This document shows positions 7,825 through 15,439 of a DNA stretch of 25,006 nucleotides, piece after piece (within the stretch, counting starts at the first letter, position 1; every line of letters starts with the position of its first letter). The stretch comes from GCA-2687515 sp963582805. Its GTDB lineage: Bacteria > Pseudomonadota > Alphaproteobacteria > Rhodospirillales > UBA2165. The translations under genes and the position numbers were made by a program. Under the pieces are notes generated by a model. The model saw nothing but the letters and a program-made list of their open reading frames with translations. It was not told where the DNA came from and searched no databases. The stretch is taken from positions 1 to 25,006 of the forward strand of contig CAUZTZ010000018.1 of NCBI GenBank assembly GCA_963582805.1. The letters run 5' to 3'.

Positions 7825-10800
7825 TTAGGCGTAGGCGCGCCAATCCTCGGCTGGTGGATCAATGATGGTGTCGAATTCGGTTAAGAGTTTTTCTTCCTCG
7901 GTCATGGCCGCTTCGATGGAAGCATTTTTGACATGTCCGAAGCCCTTGATCTGTTCCGCCAGACCCGCGAGGCGGATGCCGGCGCCCAAATTGGCCTCTG
8001 TCAGGTTGGTGGTCACATGGCTCAGCAGCTTCCGGTAATGAGGGATCAGAGTACGCTCGGTGCGTCGCTCTTGGCTATAGCCGAAAGGATCCAAGCGGGT
8101 GCCGCGCAGGCATTTCAAGGAACTGAGCAAACGAAAAGCGGTGAATATCCAAGGCCCGAATTCGCGTTTTTGGCTATGACCGGTATGGGGGTCGCGCCGC
8201 GAAATCAGCGGCGGCGCCAGCTTCACCCGCAGCTTGAAGTCGCCTTCGAACTGGGCGTCCAGCTTGGCGCGGAAAGCGGGATCGGTATAGGCGCGGGCCA
8301 CCTCGTATTCGTCCTTATAGGCCATCACTTTATAAAGCCCGTTGACGGCGGCGCGGGTCAGCGCCTCGGAAGCCGGATCGATGCGCTGTTCGGCGGCGCC
8401 GAGGGGGCGGATCGTATCCACGAATTTTTGCGCGTAAGATGCGTTTTGATAGACAGCCAGCGCCGCGGCGCGGCTTTTGATCAGATCATCGACGCTGTCC
8501 GCCGCCGCCGGTGCCTCGGCTTCCATCAGGGCATTCCTGTCATGGGCCATCAAGCGTCCGGCGCGGAAGGCGGTGAGGTTGTTCTCAGTGGCAACGCCGT
8601 TGAGCGTGATGGCGGCCTCGATGGAGCCCGATGAGATCGGGATCAGGCCCTTTTGGAATGCGGCGCCGAGCATCAGCACATTGGCGTAGATGGCATCGCC
8701 CAGAAGCCGGCGTGCCGCTTGCTTAGGCTTTAATGCGTCTGCCTCGCGGCAGCCGGCGCGAACCGAGGCTTCGAGCGCCCCGGCCTCGAAATTCTCTTCC
8801 TGGTGGCCGACGAACCAGGCGCTCGGCGACACGTCTGTGTCGAGGACCGCATCGGTGCGCGCCGGATTGGTGTGCGCCAGGGCATCCCGCCCGGCGGCCG
8901 ACAATAGATCAAAGGCCAGCAAGGCGTGCGCTTCGCTCGCCGGAATGCGCGAGCCTGGAATGTCCATTCCAGTCGGCGCCACGCGGACATGGCTGAGAAC
9001 GGCGCCGCCTTTTTGGGCCAATCCGGTCATGTCCATGGTGGTTACCGATGCGCCGTCGATGTGGGCGGCCATGGCCAGCAGCGCCGACACCGTGGTGACG
9101 CCGGTTCCGCCGACACCGGCAAGAAGAATGTTGCGCATGGTGCGCAATTGCTGCCCTTGAGGCTCGGGAAGGGCGGCCAGTTTTTCCTTCGTGATCAAAG
9201 AGGCATCGCCCTCGCCGCGGCGGGGCCGGCCGCCGACAACGCTTACGAAGGACGGGCAAAATCCGTCGCCGCAGGTGAAATCCAGATTGCAGCTGGATTG
9301 GTTGATGGCGCGTTTGCGGCCAAACTCGGTCGCCAACGGTTCCACCGAAATACAGTTGGACGCCCGGTTGCAATCGCCGCAATCGTCGCAGACGGCGTCA
9401 TTGATAAAGAGGCGCTTGCCCGGATCGGGAAATTGGCCGCGTTTGCGGCGGCGGCGTTTTTCGGCGGCGCAGGTCTGATCGAATATCAAAACCGAAACGC
9501 CGGGATAGTCCGCCAGCTCTTTCTGTACCCGGTCCAATTGGCTCCGGTCTTCGACCGGTATGTTGGCGGCGATGCCGGATTTGCGCCCGTAAATCTCCGG
9601 CGTTTCGCTCAATAGGTGGATGCGCTCAATTCCCTCGGCGGCCAATTGATGGGTCAGGCTGGGCACGTCAAGCGGGCTGTCGTGGGCCTGGCCGCCGGTC
9701 ATGGCGACGGCGTCATTATATAAAAGCTTGAAGGTGACCGGATGGCCGGCGGCAACGGCGGCGCGGATCGCCAGGATGCCGGAATGGTTATAGGTGCCGT
9801 CGCCCAAATTGACGAACATGTGTTTTGTGTCGGTGAACGGCGCCTGGCCCAGCCACGGCGCGCCCTCGCCGCCCATATGGGTGTAGACGTCGGTGGTCCT
9901 ATCCATGGTCTGCGCCATGATGTGGCAGCCGACGCCGGGCATGGCGCGGGCGCCGTCTGGAATGCGGGTCGATGCGTTGTGCGGACAGCCGGAACAATAA
10001 AACGGAATGCGCGCCGATTTGGACGCGATGCGGCCCAAGCGGATGGGCCGGCTTTTGGCGGCGCCTTCGAAGCGGTGCATGGCGGGCGTGCGCAGGTTGC
10101 CGGGGATCAAATCGATGATCACCTCGGCGATATCGGTGGCCTCCAGATCCAACAGGTCCGACAAGAGCGGCTTGCCGTCGGGCCTGCGCTTGCCCAAAAC
10201 TTGCGGCCGGCTGGCTTCGGGAAGATGATAGAAAAGCTCTTTCAGTTGCGGCTCGATCAGCGGGCGCTTGTGCTCGACCACCAGGACCCGCTCCAGGCCG
10301 GAAGAAAATTCCATGGCGCCTTCCGGTTCCAGCGGCCAGGGCATGCCGATCTTGTAAATCCGGAAGCCCAATTTGCGCGCCAGTTCATCATCGATACCAA
10401 GGAGTTCCAGCGCCTGGCGAAGATCCGCATAGGCCTTGCCGGTGGCAGCGATGCCGATGTGGGCGCCGGCGCCGCCGTCCAGCACAATATTGTCGATGTG
10501 ATTGGCGCGGGCAAATTTTTGCGCGGCGGGAATGCGGAAATGGCGGATGCGTTCCTCGGCCTTGAGCCGGGCGCCAATATGGGTGTGGGCGGAGACGACG
10601 TTGAGGCCTTCAATGGGCATGGCGACATCGCCGGGAATGATGATGCCGGGCGAAACGCCATCGACGCGGACAGTGGCCATGCTATCCATGGTGTCGGCGA
10701 CGGCGATTAGCGATACCCAAAGTCCGGTAAAGCGCGACATGGCGATCCCGGCGAGGCCGAAATGCAAAACATCCTCGACGCTGGCCGGGTTCAAGACCGG

Positions 10801-11304
10801 TATTTCCGCATCGACGAAAGCGAACTCGCTTTGGTTGGCAAAAGACGACGACTTGGCCCGGTGATCGTCGCCGGCGATGGCCAGGACGCCGCCAAGGGAA
10901 GCGGTGCCCGATCCGTTGGCGTGTTTGAAGGCATCGCCGGAACGGTCAACGCCGGGCGCCTTGCCGTACCAGATGCCGAACACGCCGTCGTGGCGGGCGC
11001 CAGGCTGCAAGGCAACCTGCTGGGTTCCCCAAATCGCCGACGCCGCCAGATCTTCATTGATGCCGGGCTGGAAGACGATGTCTTTGGCGTCCAGAAGGGC
11101 TTTGGCTTTGCCCAGCTCCAAATCGAAGCTGCCGAGGGGAGAGCCCCGGTAGCCGGAGATGTAGCCGGCGGTGTTCAAACCGGCCGCCAAATCCCGCCGC
11201 CGCTGGTCCATGGCGATACGCACCAGGGCCTGAATGCCGCTCATGAGAACGACGCCATCGGTCTTGGTATATTTGTCGTCGAGAGTGATGCCGGGGTGTG
11301 TCAT
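7825..11304 (-). CDS. Single-chain 2-oxoacid:ferredoxin oxidoreductase (IorAB-type, 'indolepyruvate ferredoxin oxidoreductase')
   Basis: A 1159-residue fusion of the alpha and gamma parts of 2-oxoacid:ferredoxin oxidoreductases. It is predicted to decarboxylate a 2-oxoacid to its acyl-CoA with ferredoxin as acceptor. An N-terminal pyrimidine-binding domain is followed by CSGCP (437-441) and the thiamine diphosphate motif GDGTYNHSG...N (501-530). Next comes a ferredoxin-like cluster (Cys639, 642, 645, 651, with Cys672, 678 and 683), the gamma domain beginning near 725 with GVGGTG, and a C-terminal helical domain. It is the first gene of the leucine operon, directly before leucine dehydrogenase. 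I infer that its physiological substrate is 4-methyl-2-oxopentanoate and possibly the other branched-chain oxoacids, since no branched-chain dehydrogenase E1/E2 genes are visible. Indolepyruvate or phenylpyruvate is the annotation default. The ATG at 11304 follows TTGGAAAA; a start at 11334 is less likely. Confidence 0.9.
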   Translation of the reverse strand: MTHPGITLDDKYTKTDGVVLMSGIQALVRIAMDQRRRDLAAGLNTAGYISGYRGSPLGSFDLELGKAKALLDAKDIVFQPGINEDLAASAIWGTQQVALQPGARHDGVFGIWYGKAPGVDRSGDAFKHANGSGTASLGGVLAIAGDDHRAKSSSFANQSEFAFVDAEIPVLNPASVEDVLHFGLAGIAMSRFTGLWVSLIAVADTMDSMATVRVDGVSPGIIIPGDVAMPIEGLNVVSAHTHIGARLKAEERIRHFRIPAAQKFARANHIDNIVLDGGAGAHIGIAATGKAYADLRQALELLGIDDELARKLGFRIYKIGMPWPLEPEGAMEFSSGLERVLVVEHKRPLIEPQLKELFYHLPEASRPQVLGKRRPDGKPLLSDLLDLEATDIAEVIIDLIPGNLRTPAMHRFEGAAKSRPIRLGRIASKSARIPFYCSGCPHNASTRIPDGARAMPGVGCHIMAQTMDRTTDVYTHMGGEGAPWLGQAPFTDTKHMFVNLGDGTYNHSGILAIRAAVAAGHPVTFKLLYNDAVAMTGGQAHDSPLDVPSLTHQLAAEGIERIHLLSETPEIYGRKSGIAANIPVEDRSQLDRVQKELADYPGVSVLIFDQTCAAEKRRRRKRGQFPDPGKRLFINDAVCDDCGDCNRASNCISVEPLATEFGRKRAINQSSCNLDFTCGDGFCPSFVSVVGGRPRRGEGDASLITKEKLAALPEPQGQQLRTMRNILLAGVGGTGVTTVSALLAMAAHIDGASVTTMDMTGLAQKGGAVLSHVRVAPTGMDIPGSRIPASEAHALLAFDLLSAAGRDALAHTNPARTDAVLDTDVSPSAWFVGHQEENFEAGALEASVRAGCREADALKPKQAARRLLGDAIYANVLMLGAAFQKGLIPISSGSIEAAITLNGVATENNLTAFRAGRLMAHDRNALMEAEAPAAADSVDDLIKSRAAALAVYQNASYAQKFVDTIRPLGAAEQRIDPASEALTRAAVNGLYKVMAYKDEYEVARAYTDPAFRAKLDAQFEGDFKLRVKLAPPLISRRDPHTGHSQKREFGPWIFTAFRLLSSLKCLRGTRLDPFGYSQERRTERTLIPHYRKLLSHVTTNLTEANLGAGIRLAGLAEQIKGFGHVKNASIEAAMTEEEKLLTEFDTIIDPPAEDWRAYA

Positions 11305-11421
11305 CGGTTTTCCAATCGCCACAATGAACACCACAATGATCCAATATTGATCGAAAATGTGTTTGATAATTGCCTAATTCTGGGTAATATGGGGTTATAA
11401 ATTCTAATAAATGGTATAAAT
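11305..11421. promoter_or_regulatory. Divergent control region between the leucine operon and the Lrp gene
   Basis: 117 bp, AT-rich against GC-rich flanks, between two outward-reading starts. For the plus strand, TTGATA (11363-11368) and TAATAT (11385-11390) with a 16-bp spacer make a plausible sigma-70-like promoter for the regulator. CCACAATGA is directly repeated at 11319-11327 and 11331-11339, and an imperfect dyad ATCGAAA/TTTGAT spans 11350-11367. These are candidate operator elements for the adjacent Lrp-type protein. No minus-strand promoter stood out. Confidence 0.45.
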
Positions 11422-11904
11422 ATGGAAGATATTATTAAACTTGATCGTGCCGACAGAATCATATTGGAACGGCTGCAGCGGGATGCATCGCAACCCATCG
11501 CCGACATTGCCGAGGCTGCGGGCATGTCCACATCGCCTTGCTGGCGGCGTATCAAGCTGTTGAAGGAGCGGGGCGTGATCAAGGGCGAAACCGTGCTCGT
11601 CGACCGGGAGCGGATCGGCCTCGGCTTCGTGGTCTATGCTTTCGTCAAGCTGGACCCGCCGAACCAGGAGAATATGACGACGTTTGAGCAGCTAATGGCC
11701 GCCTCGCCGGAAGTGACGCTGGTTGAAATGGTTACCGGTGCGGTCGACTATCTCATCCGTGTGGTAACCGAGGACATGCATGCCTATGACGATTTTTTGC
11801 GCAGCACGTTACTGGCGCGCGGTATTGTCTCAGACGTTCAGTCCCGGATCGTCCTTTCGAGCATTAAGGATTCAACTATCCTGCCCATGCCCAAGGAGGC
11901 TTGA
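11422..11904 (+). CDS. Lrp/AsnC family transcriptional regulator
   Basis: A 160-residue protein with the standard Lrp layout. An N-terminal winged helix-turn-helix spans about residues 8-55, with PIADIAEAAGMSTSPCWRRI as the HTH core. A C-terminal alpha/beta ligand-sensing RAM domain contains EVTLVEMVTGAVDYLIRV. Such proteins assemble as dimers to octamers and bind amino acids. It diverges from the leucine operon, so it is probably its local activator or repressor responding to leucine or a related amino acid, comparable to BkdR in pseudomonads. That link is inferred from position alone. The ATG at 11422 has no obvious Shine-Dalgarno; translation from a short leader or initiation without SD is possible. 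Confidence 0.92.
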   Translation: MEDIIKLDRADRIILERLQRDASQPIADIAEAAGMSTSPCWRRIKLLKERGVIKGETVLVDRERIGLGFVVYAFVKLDPPNQENMTTFEQLMAASPEVTLVEMVTGAVDYLIRVVTEDMHAYDDFLRSTLLARGIVSDVQSRIVLSSIKDSTILPMPKEA

Positions 11905-12027
11905 AGGGCGGCGAGGTCTATTGCTCCGGATTCTGGCCAGGCAAATGGGGGGATCGATTCTTGATTATGACCATGCGGACCCATAAAATTCGTCACGGTT
12001 TGATCCCATGAACATTGGAGCCCATTC

Positions 12028-12405
12028 GTGCCATCAAATATGAGCGATGTTGTCGCCACGCTGCGCAAGGAATTTATCGAGCAATGCGTCGGTCAGCTCG
12101 GCGAACTTGACCAGACGATTGCCAATATAACCAATGGTGTCGGCGACGCGGGCACGCAAAGTCACGACGTTCAAAGAACCATCCATAGCATCAAGGGTTC
12201 GGCCGGCAGCTATGGCTTCAAACTCGTGACAACCATTGCCCGCAGACTTGAGGATTATATCGATTCCAGCGGCCGTCTCGGCAATGACGAATGGGCGGCT
12301 ATCCAGGAATTTGTCGATCAAATCCGCTCGATAATCGAAGGCGGCGAAGATCCGCCGGAACCTATCCAGGATTCTATTCTAGATAAGCTGCCGACCACAG
12401 ATTAG
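12028..12405 (+). CDS. Stand-alone Hpt (histidine phosphotransfer) domain protein
   Basis: A 125-residue four-helix-bundle phosphotransfer protein. The Hpt signature is TIHSIKGSAGSYGF, and His53 is the expected phosphoacceptor. There is no kinase or receiver domain, so it would shuttle phosphate between receiver domains. The two receiver proteins encoded next to it are likely partners. The GTG at 12028 is preferred, because GGAG lies 7 nt before it; an in-frame ATG at 12040 would sit too far from that site. A 172-nt AT-rich gap follows, so it may be transcribed separately from the next gene. The C-terminal 25 residues are acidic and probably disordered. Confidence 0.85.
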   Translation: MPSNMSDVVATLRKEFIEQCVGQLGELDQTIANITNGVGDAGTQSHDVQRTIHSIKGSAGSYGFKLVTTIARRLEDYIDSSGRLGNDEWAAIQEFVDQIRSIIEGGEDPPEPIQDSILDKLPTTD

Positions 12406-12577
12406 ATCCAAATCAGCGGCCGGATACGTTAAGATACATTGCCACCGGGGACCCAAATAAATACGGTTGAGATTAATAAATTAATTTCATTCCGTTGTTG
12501 CAATATTATTTGGACCTTGAAACCATAAAAGGGAGCGATTGCGTTTTCGCACCCGTTATCTTCAAACGTGAGGGACG

Positions 12578-13630
12578 ATGATCGATAATCAGGCACGGGA
12601 AATTTTGATCGTGGACGACGAAACCCTCAACATCAGGTTTTTGGCCGCCATCCTCGCTGCCGGCGCCGAGCAAACCGGCGAGGATATCCAAGTGTCCACC
12701 GCAAGCAGCGGCGAAGAAGCCTTGGCGATGGCAATATCCGGCAAGCCCGATTTGATTCTGCTCGACGTGATGATGCCGGAAATGAACGGCTACGAAGTGT
12801 GCCAGGCGCTGAAATCAGACCCGGCGACGCGCGATATCCCGGTCATCTTCGCGACCGCCGCCGATAAGGAGCAGGAGAAAAAGCACGGCTTTGATTTGGG
12901 CGCGGTCGGCTACATTACCAAACCCTTTGATCCCGACAAGGTGATCGACATCGTCGCCGGACTATTTGGAAGTACGGCCCAAGGCGTGGCGCCGGAGGCG
13001 TCCGCCGCACCTGCGGATTTTCCCAGCGACATGACCGGCATCGATATCGACGACGGTCTGATGCGGACCCAGGGCAACGCCAAGCTTTACCGGCAGCTTT
13101 TGATCGAATTCCGCAATTCCAAGGCCAATGCCGGCGCCGAGATCGGTGCCGCGCTGGCCGCCGGCGATGACGAAAACCTCCGGCGTCTGGCGCATGGGTT
13201 GAAAGGGGTTGCCGGCAATATCGGCGCCAAGGAATTGAACCAGGCGGCGGCAAATATGGAGCTGGCCGTCAAGGAAGGCCGCAGCGATGATTTCCGCCCG
13301 CTGTCGGCAATCTTGTTGCGTAACTTCGTGCAAGTTCAAAAAACCTTGAGCCGGCTCGATGAGGCCAGTCAATCCGCCGGCCCGGGCGCCGCCGGAAGCC
13401 TTCAGAACCCGGAGGATATACATAGGGCCGTGCCACTGCTTGAGACACTTCGCGCGCGCCTTGAACAAAATGACATGGACGCCGAAGCGCTGGTCGCGCC
13501 GATCAAGGACTTGCTGGCGGGGCAGGAATATGCCGATGATATGGCCAAGCTTGAAGATTGTGTTGGCAAGCTGGATTTCGCCGGCGCGCTGGTTTCCCTC
13601 GAAACCCTGACCGCGTCAACGAAAGCGTGA
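12578..13630 (+). CDS. Response regulator with receiver and Hpt domains
   Basis: A 350-residue hybrid phosphorelay protein. The N-terminal receiver (about 8-130) has the acidic pair Asp13/Asp14, phosphoacceptor Asp63 in LLDVMMPEMNG, Thr93 and Lys115 in YITKPFDP. A low-complexity linker leads to an Hpt domain, where LAHGLKGVAGNIGA gives His207 as phosphoacceptor. Residues after about 250 are helical with no domain I recognise. There is no DNA-binding or enzymatic output, so it probably relays phosphate within a larger circuit. GAGGGA precedes the ATG. The next gene begins 16 nt downstream, so the two are likely cotranscribed. Confidence 0.88.
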   Translation: MIDNQAREILIVDDETLNIRFLAAILAAGAEQTGEDIQVSTASSGEEALAMAISGKPDLILLDVMMPEMNGYEVCQALKSDPATRDIPVIFATAADKEQEKKHGFDLGAVGYITKPFDPDKVIDIVAGLFGSTAQGVAPEASAAPADFPSDMTGIDIDDGLMRTQGNAKLYRQLLIEFRNSKANAGAEIGAALAAGDDENLRRLAHGLKGVAGNIGAKELNQAAANMELAVKEGRSDDFRPLSAILLRNFVQVQKTLSRLDEASQSAGPGAAGSLQNPEDIHRAVPLLETLRARLEQNDMDAEALVAPIKDLLAGQEYADDMAKLEDCVGKLDFAGALVSLETLTASTKA

Positions 13631-13646
13631 GACGAGAGGTTTTTGC

Positions 13647-14750
13647 ATGGCCGACGAGCCCTTAAAACACAAGGTTCTCATCGTTGATGATGAAACCATA
13701 AATATTCAGATGATCGGCAATGTGCTGCGCGAATATATGCGTGTCATATTCGCCACCTCCGGCGAAGATGCCCTGACCATCGCCAAGGCCAACAACCCGG
13801 ATATGATCCTCCTGGATATCGTGATGCCGGGCATGGATGGATACGAAGTTTGCACGGCATTGAAGTCTGACCCGGCGACCGAACATATTCCGATCATATT
13901 CGTCACCGCCGAAAATACGCCTGCGGATGAAGCCCGGGGCCTGAGCCTCGGCGCCATCGATTTCATCACCAAGCCGTTCAATCCGGAGACCCTGAAGGTC
14001 AAGGTATTGAACCAGCTAAAGCAGTTGGAAAGTTCCGCCAAATCCCGCCCCGCCGCCGCGCCGCAGCCGGTGGAACCGCAGCCCGTCGCCGACCAGCACG
14101 CGGCCGCCCAGCCGCCGCCGGCAAAAAAATCGGCGGGCGCAAAAATCGCCATCTATGGCGGCATCGCCGCCGCCCTGTTGATCGCCGCCGCCGCCGGCTT
14201 GATGCTGATACCGGAGCCGGCAAAGCAAACTCCGGTGGCCGCCCGGGCGTCGCCGCCGCCGCCGCCGCCGCCGGTGAGCGCCGCCCAGCCCGCCGCTCAA
14301 CCGGCGCCCGCCGCTCAACCGGCACCCGCCGCCCAACCGGCGCCCGCTCAGCCCGCGGCTGATGCTCCAACCGCCAATTCCGCCGCTGCCAAAGCGCCGC
14401 CGCCGAAAAAGAAACATTTTGCCGAGGTTTTGGGCTATGGCTGGGTCCTGACATCAAAATGCCAATCCAGCCCCAATGTGGATTGGTGGCTGCACAAAAC
14501 CAATTTGTCGATCGCCGGCTATGTGCGCAAAAAGTACAAGGGAAACTGGGCTCGCTACGCCGACATCTGGAATCGCCGCCTGGCCAATCTGCAGCGCATC
14601 CATAACAACGGAAACACCGCCGTCCTGAACAACGGTATTTCGCTCAAAGACGTGGATCTGGTCAACTATATCGATAAAATGGAACAGCGGGTCTCGGTGA
14701 TTTACTGCCTGGGCAAGGAATCCTCGGCCGCCAAGGCCGCCGGCAACTAG
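13647..14750 (+). CDS. Receiver-domain protein with transmembrane helix and uncharacterised C-terminal domain
   Basis: A 367-residue protein of unusual design. Residues 6-128 form a complete receiver domain (Asp14/Asp15, phosphoacceptor Asp57 in LLDIVMPGMDG, Thr87, Lys109). A proline/alanine-rich linker leads to one hydrophobic helix (about 166-188, preceded by lysines). A second Pro/Ala/Gln-rich linker follows, with a poly-proline run at 203-209 and three AAQPAP units at 216-233. It ends in a domain of about 100 residues (255-358) rich in Trp and Asn with two cysteines (272 and 354). By the positive-inside rule the receiver is cytoplasmic and the last domain periplasmic. I do not recognise the last domain. 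The arrangement suggests that receiver phosphorylation controls an envelope activity. GAGAGG precedes the ATG. Confidence 0.85.
   Translation: MADEPLKHKVLIVDDETINIQMIGNVLREYMRVIFATSGEDALTIAKANNPDMILLDIVMPGMDGYEVCTALKSDPATEHIPIIFVTAENTPADEARGLSLGAIDFITKPFNPETLKVKVLNQLKQLESSAKSRPAAAPQPVEPQPVADQHAAAQPPPAKKSAGAKIAIYGGIAAALLIAAAAGLMLIPEPAKQTPVAARASPPPPPPPVSAAQPAAQPAPAAQPAPAAQPAPAQPAADAPTANSAAAKAPPPKKKHFAEVLGYGWVLTSKCQSSPNVDWWLHKTNLSIAGYVRKKYKGNWARYADIWNRRLANLQRIHNNGNTAVLNNGISLKDVDLVNYIDKMEQRVSVIYCLGKESSAAKAAGN
14292..14345 (+). repeat. 18-bp in-frame tandem repeat (three units)
   Basis: Three near-identical 18-bp units (14292-14309, 14310-14327, 14328-14345), each starting GCCGC and containing CAACCGGC, encode the hexapeptide AAQPAP three times in the linker of the membrane receiver protein. 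A CCG-repeat tract coding for seven prolines lies just before them. Copy number could change by slippage without shifting the frame, which would alter only linker length. Confidence 0.8.
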
Positions 14751-14790
14751 CGCCCCTGATTATTTGGACGCTTCGCCGCGCCGTTGGTGG

Positions 14791-15159
14791 TTAGCCCGTC
14801 TTTTCGATGATCGCCAGCAATTCGCCGAGAAATGTTTCGGGATCGATGGGTTTGGTAATATAACCATCGGCGCCCCGTTCGGCGGCCTGACTTTTCCAGT
14901 GCTCGGCGTCGCGGGCGGAGACCATGACAATCGTGGTGTCGCCGACGGATTTGTTGGCCCGTATTGCATCGCAAAGCTCGAGCCCGTCCATGGTCGCCAT
15001 CATCAGATCGGTGATGATGCAATCGGGCTTCATGGCGGTGATGCCCGAGATGGCCTGATGCCCGGCAAGGGCCGACGACACTTCGTGACCGGACGCCGTG
15101 ATAAGGCCTTCCATCAGTTGGATCATGGTATCGTCGTCGTCGACTATGAAGAATTTCAA
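14791..15159 (-). CDS. Single-domain response regulator (CheY-like)
   Basis: A 122-residue receiver with no output domain. Acidic residues lie in VDDDD (6-10), the phosphoacceptor is Asp51 in IITDLMMATMDG, Ser81 fills the usual Thr/Ser position, and Lys103 lies in YITKPIDP. It probably signals by protein contact or serves as a relay partner. I choose the TTG at 15159-15157 as start because AGGGGAG lies 6 nt upstream and the receiver fold begins there at once. Frames that extend further would run through a 29-bp DNA repeat in a different frame per copy, which argues against coding. It converges on the receiver-membrane gene with a 40-nt gap and is likely part of the same circuit. Confidence 0.85.
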   Translation of the reverse strand: MKFFIVDDDDTMIQLMEGLITASGHEVSSALAGHQAISGITAMKPDCIITDLMMATMDGLELCDAIRANKSVGDTTIVMVSARDAEHWKSQAAERGADGYITKPIDPETFLGELLAIIEKTG

Positions 15160-15171
15160 CGCTGCTCTCCC

Positions 15172-15255
15172 CTTGGTGGCGCCTGGGCGCCCCGGACGTA
15201 CTTGGTGGCGCCTGGGCGCCCCGGACGTACTTGGTGGCGCCTGGGCGCCCCGGAC
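15172..15255. repeat. 29-bp tandem repeat, 2.9 copies, in the leader of the CheY-like gene
   Basis: Units lie at 15172-15200, 15201-15229 and a 26-bp partial unit at 15230-15255. All are identical over their shared length and have no spacers. Each begins CTTGGTGGCG and contains GGCGCCTGGGCGCC, so each can fold as a GC-rich hairpin (5-bp stem, 4-nt loop) in RNA. The array ends 3 nt from the AGGGGAG ribosome binding site of the TTG-start receiver gene. The unit length is not a multiple of three, so it is not a protein repeat. A leader-RNA or protein-binding role is possible. Confidence 0.9.
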
Positions 15256-15393
15256 AATTACCGCCCGCCAAGCCATAATGTCTAATCGGCGCGCACGGGT
15301 CAAAGTCGAATGTCCGGGAAGGCAAACTTCGCTCGGATCCCGGTGGCGCGCTTTACAAACGCATCAACCCTGGCCAATACTTTCGCGCAACCG

Positions 15394-15414
15394 CCCCAGC
15401 AATTCAATTTGGGG
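15394..15414. promoter_or_regulatory. Imperfect dyad upstream of the amidohydrolase gene
   Basis: CCCCA (15394-15398) and TGGGG (15410-15414) flank an AATT-C-AATT core, with a 2-nt GC interruption on the left arm. The dyad lies 25 nt before the ATG and close to the ribosome binding site, in the 184-bp interval that probably holds the divergent promoters. It could be an operator or a small leader hairpin. No clear -35/-10 pair was found. Confidence 0.3.
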
Positions 15415-15439
15415 AAAGACACAGGGAGAAGGTGAAATT

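Noticed and set aside
9742..10710. 322-codon plus-strand frame
   Set aside because: It is entirely antisense to the ferredoxin oxidoreductase gene, whose thiamine and Fe-S motifs are intact.
14751..14790. Terminator between the converging receiver genes
   Set aside because: The 40-nt gap has no stable stem followed by a T-run on either strand.
15172..15255. Possible CRISPR array
   Set aside because: The 29-bp units are directly adjacent with no spacers, and there are no cas genes nearby.
15160..15303. N-terminal extension of the CheY-like protein through the repeats
   Set aside because: The repeat is read in a different frame in each copy, giving unrelated Arg/Pro-rich peptide. The TTG start has a strong Shine-Dalgarno and begins exactly at the receiver fold.
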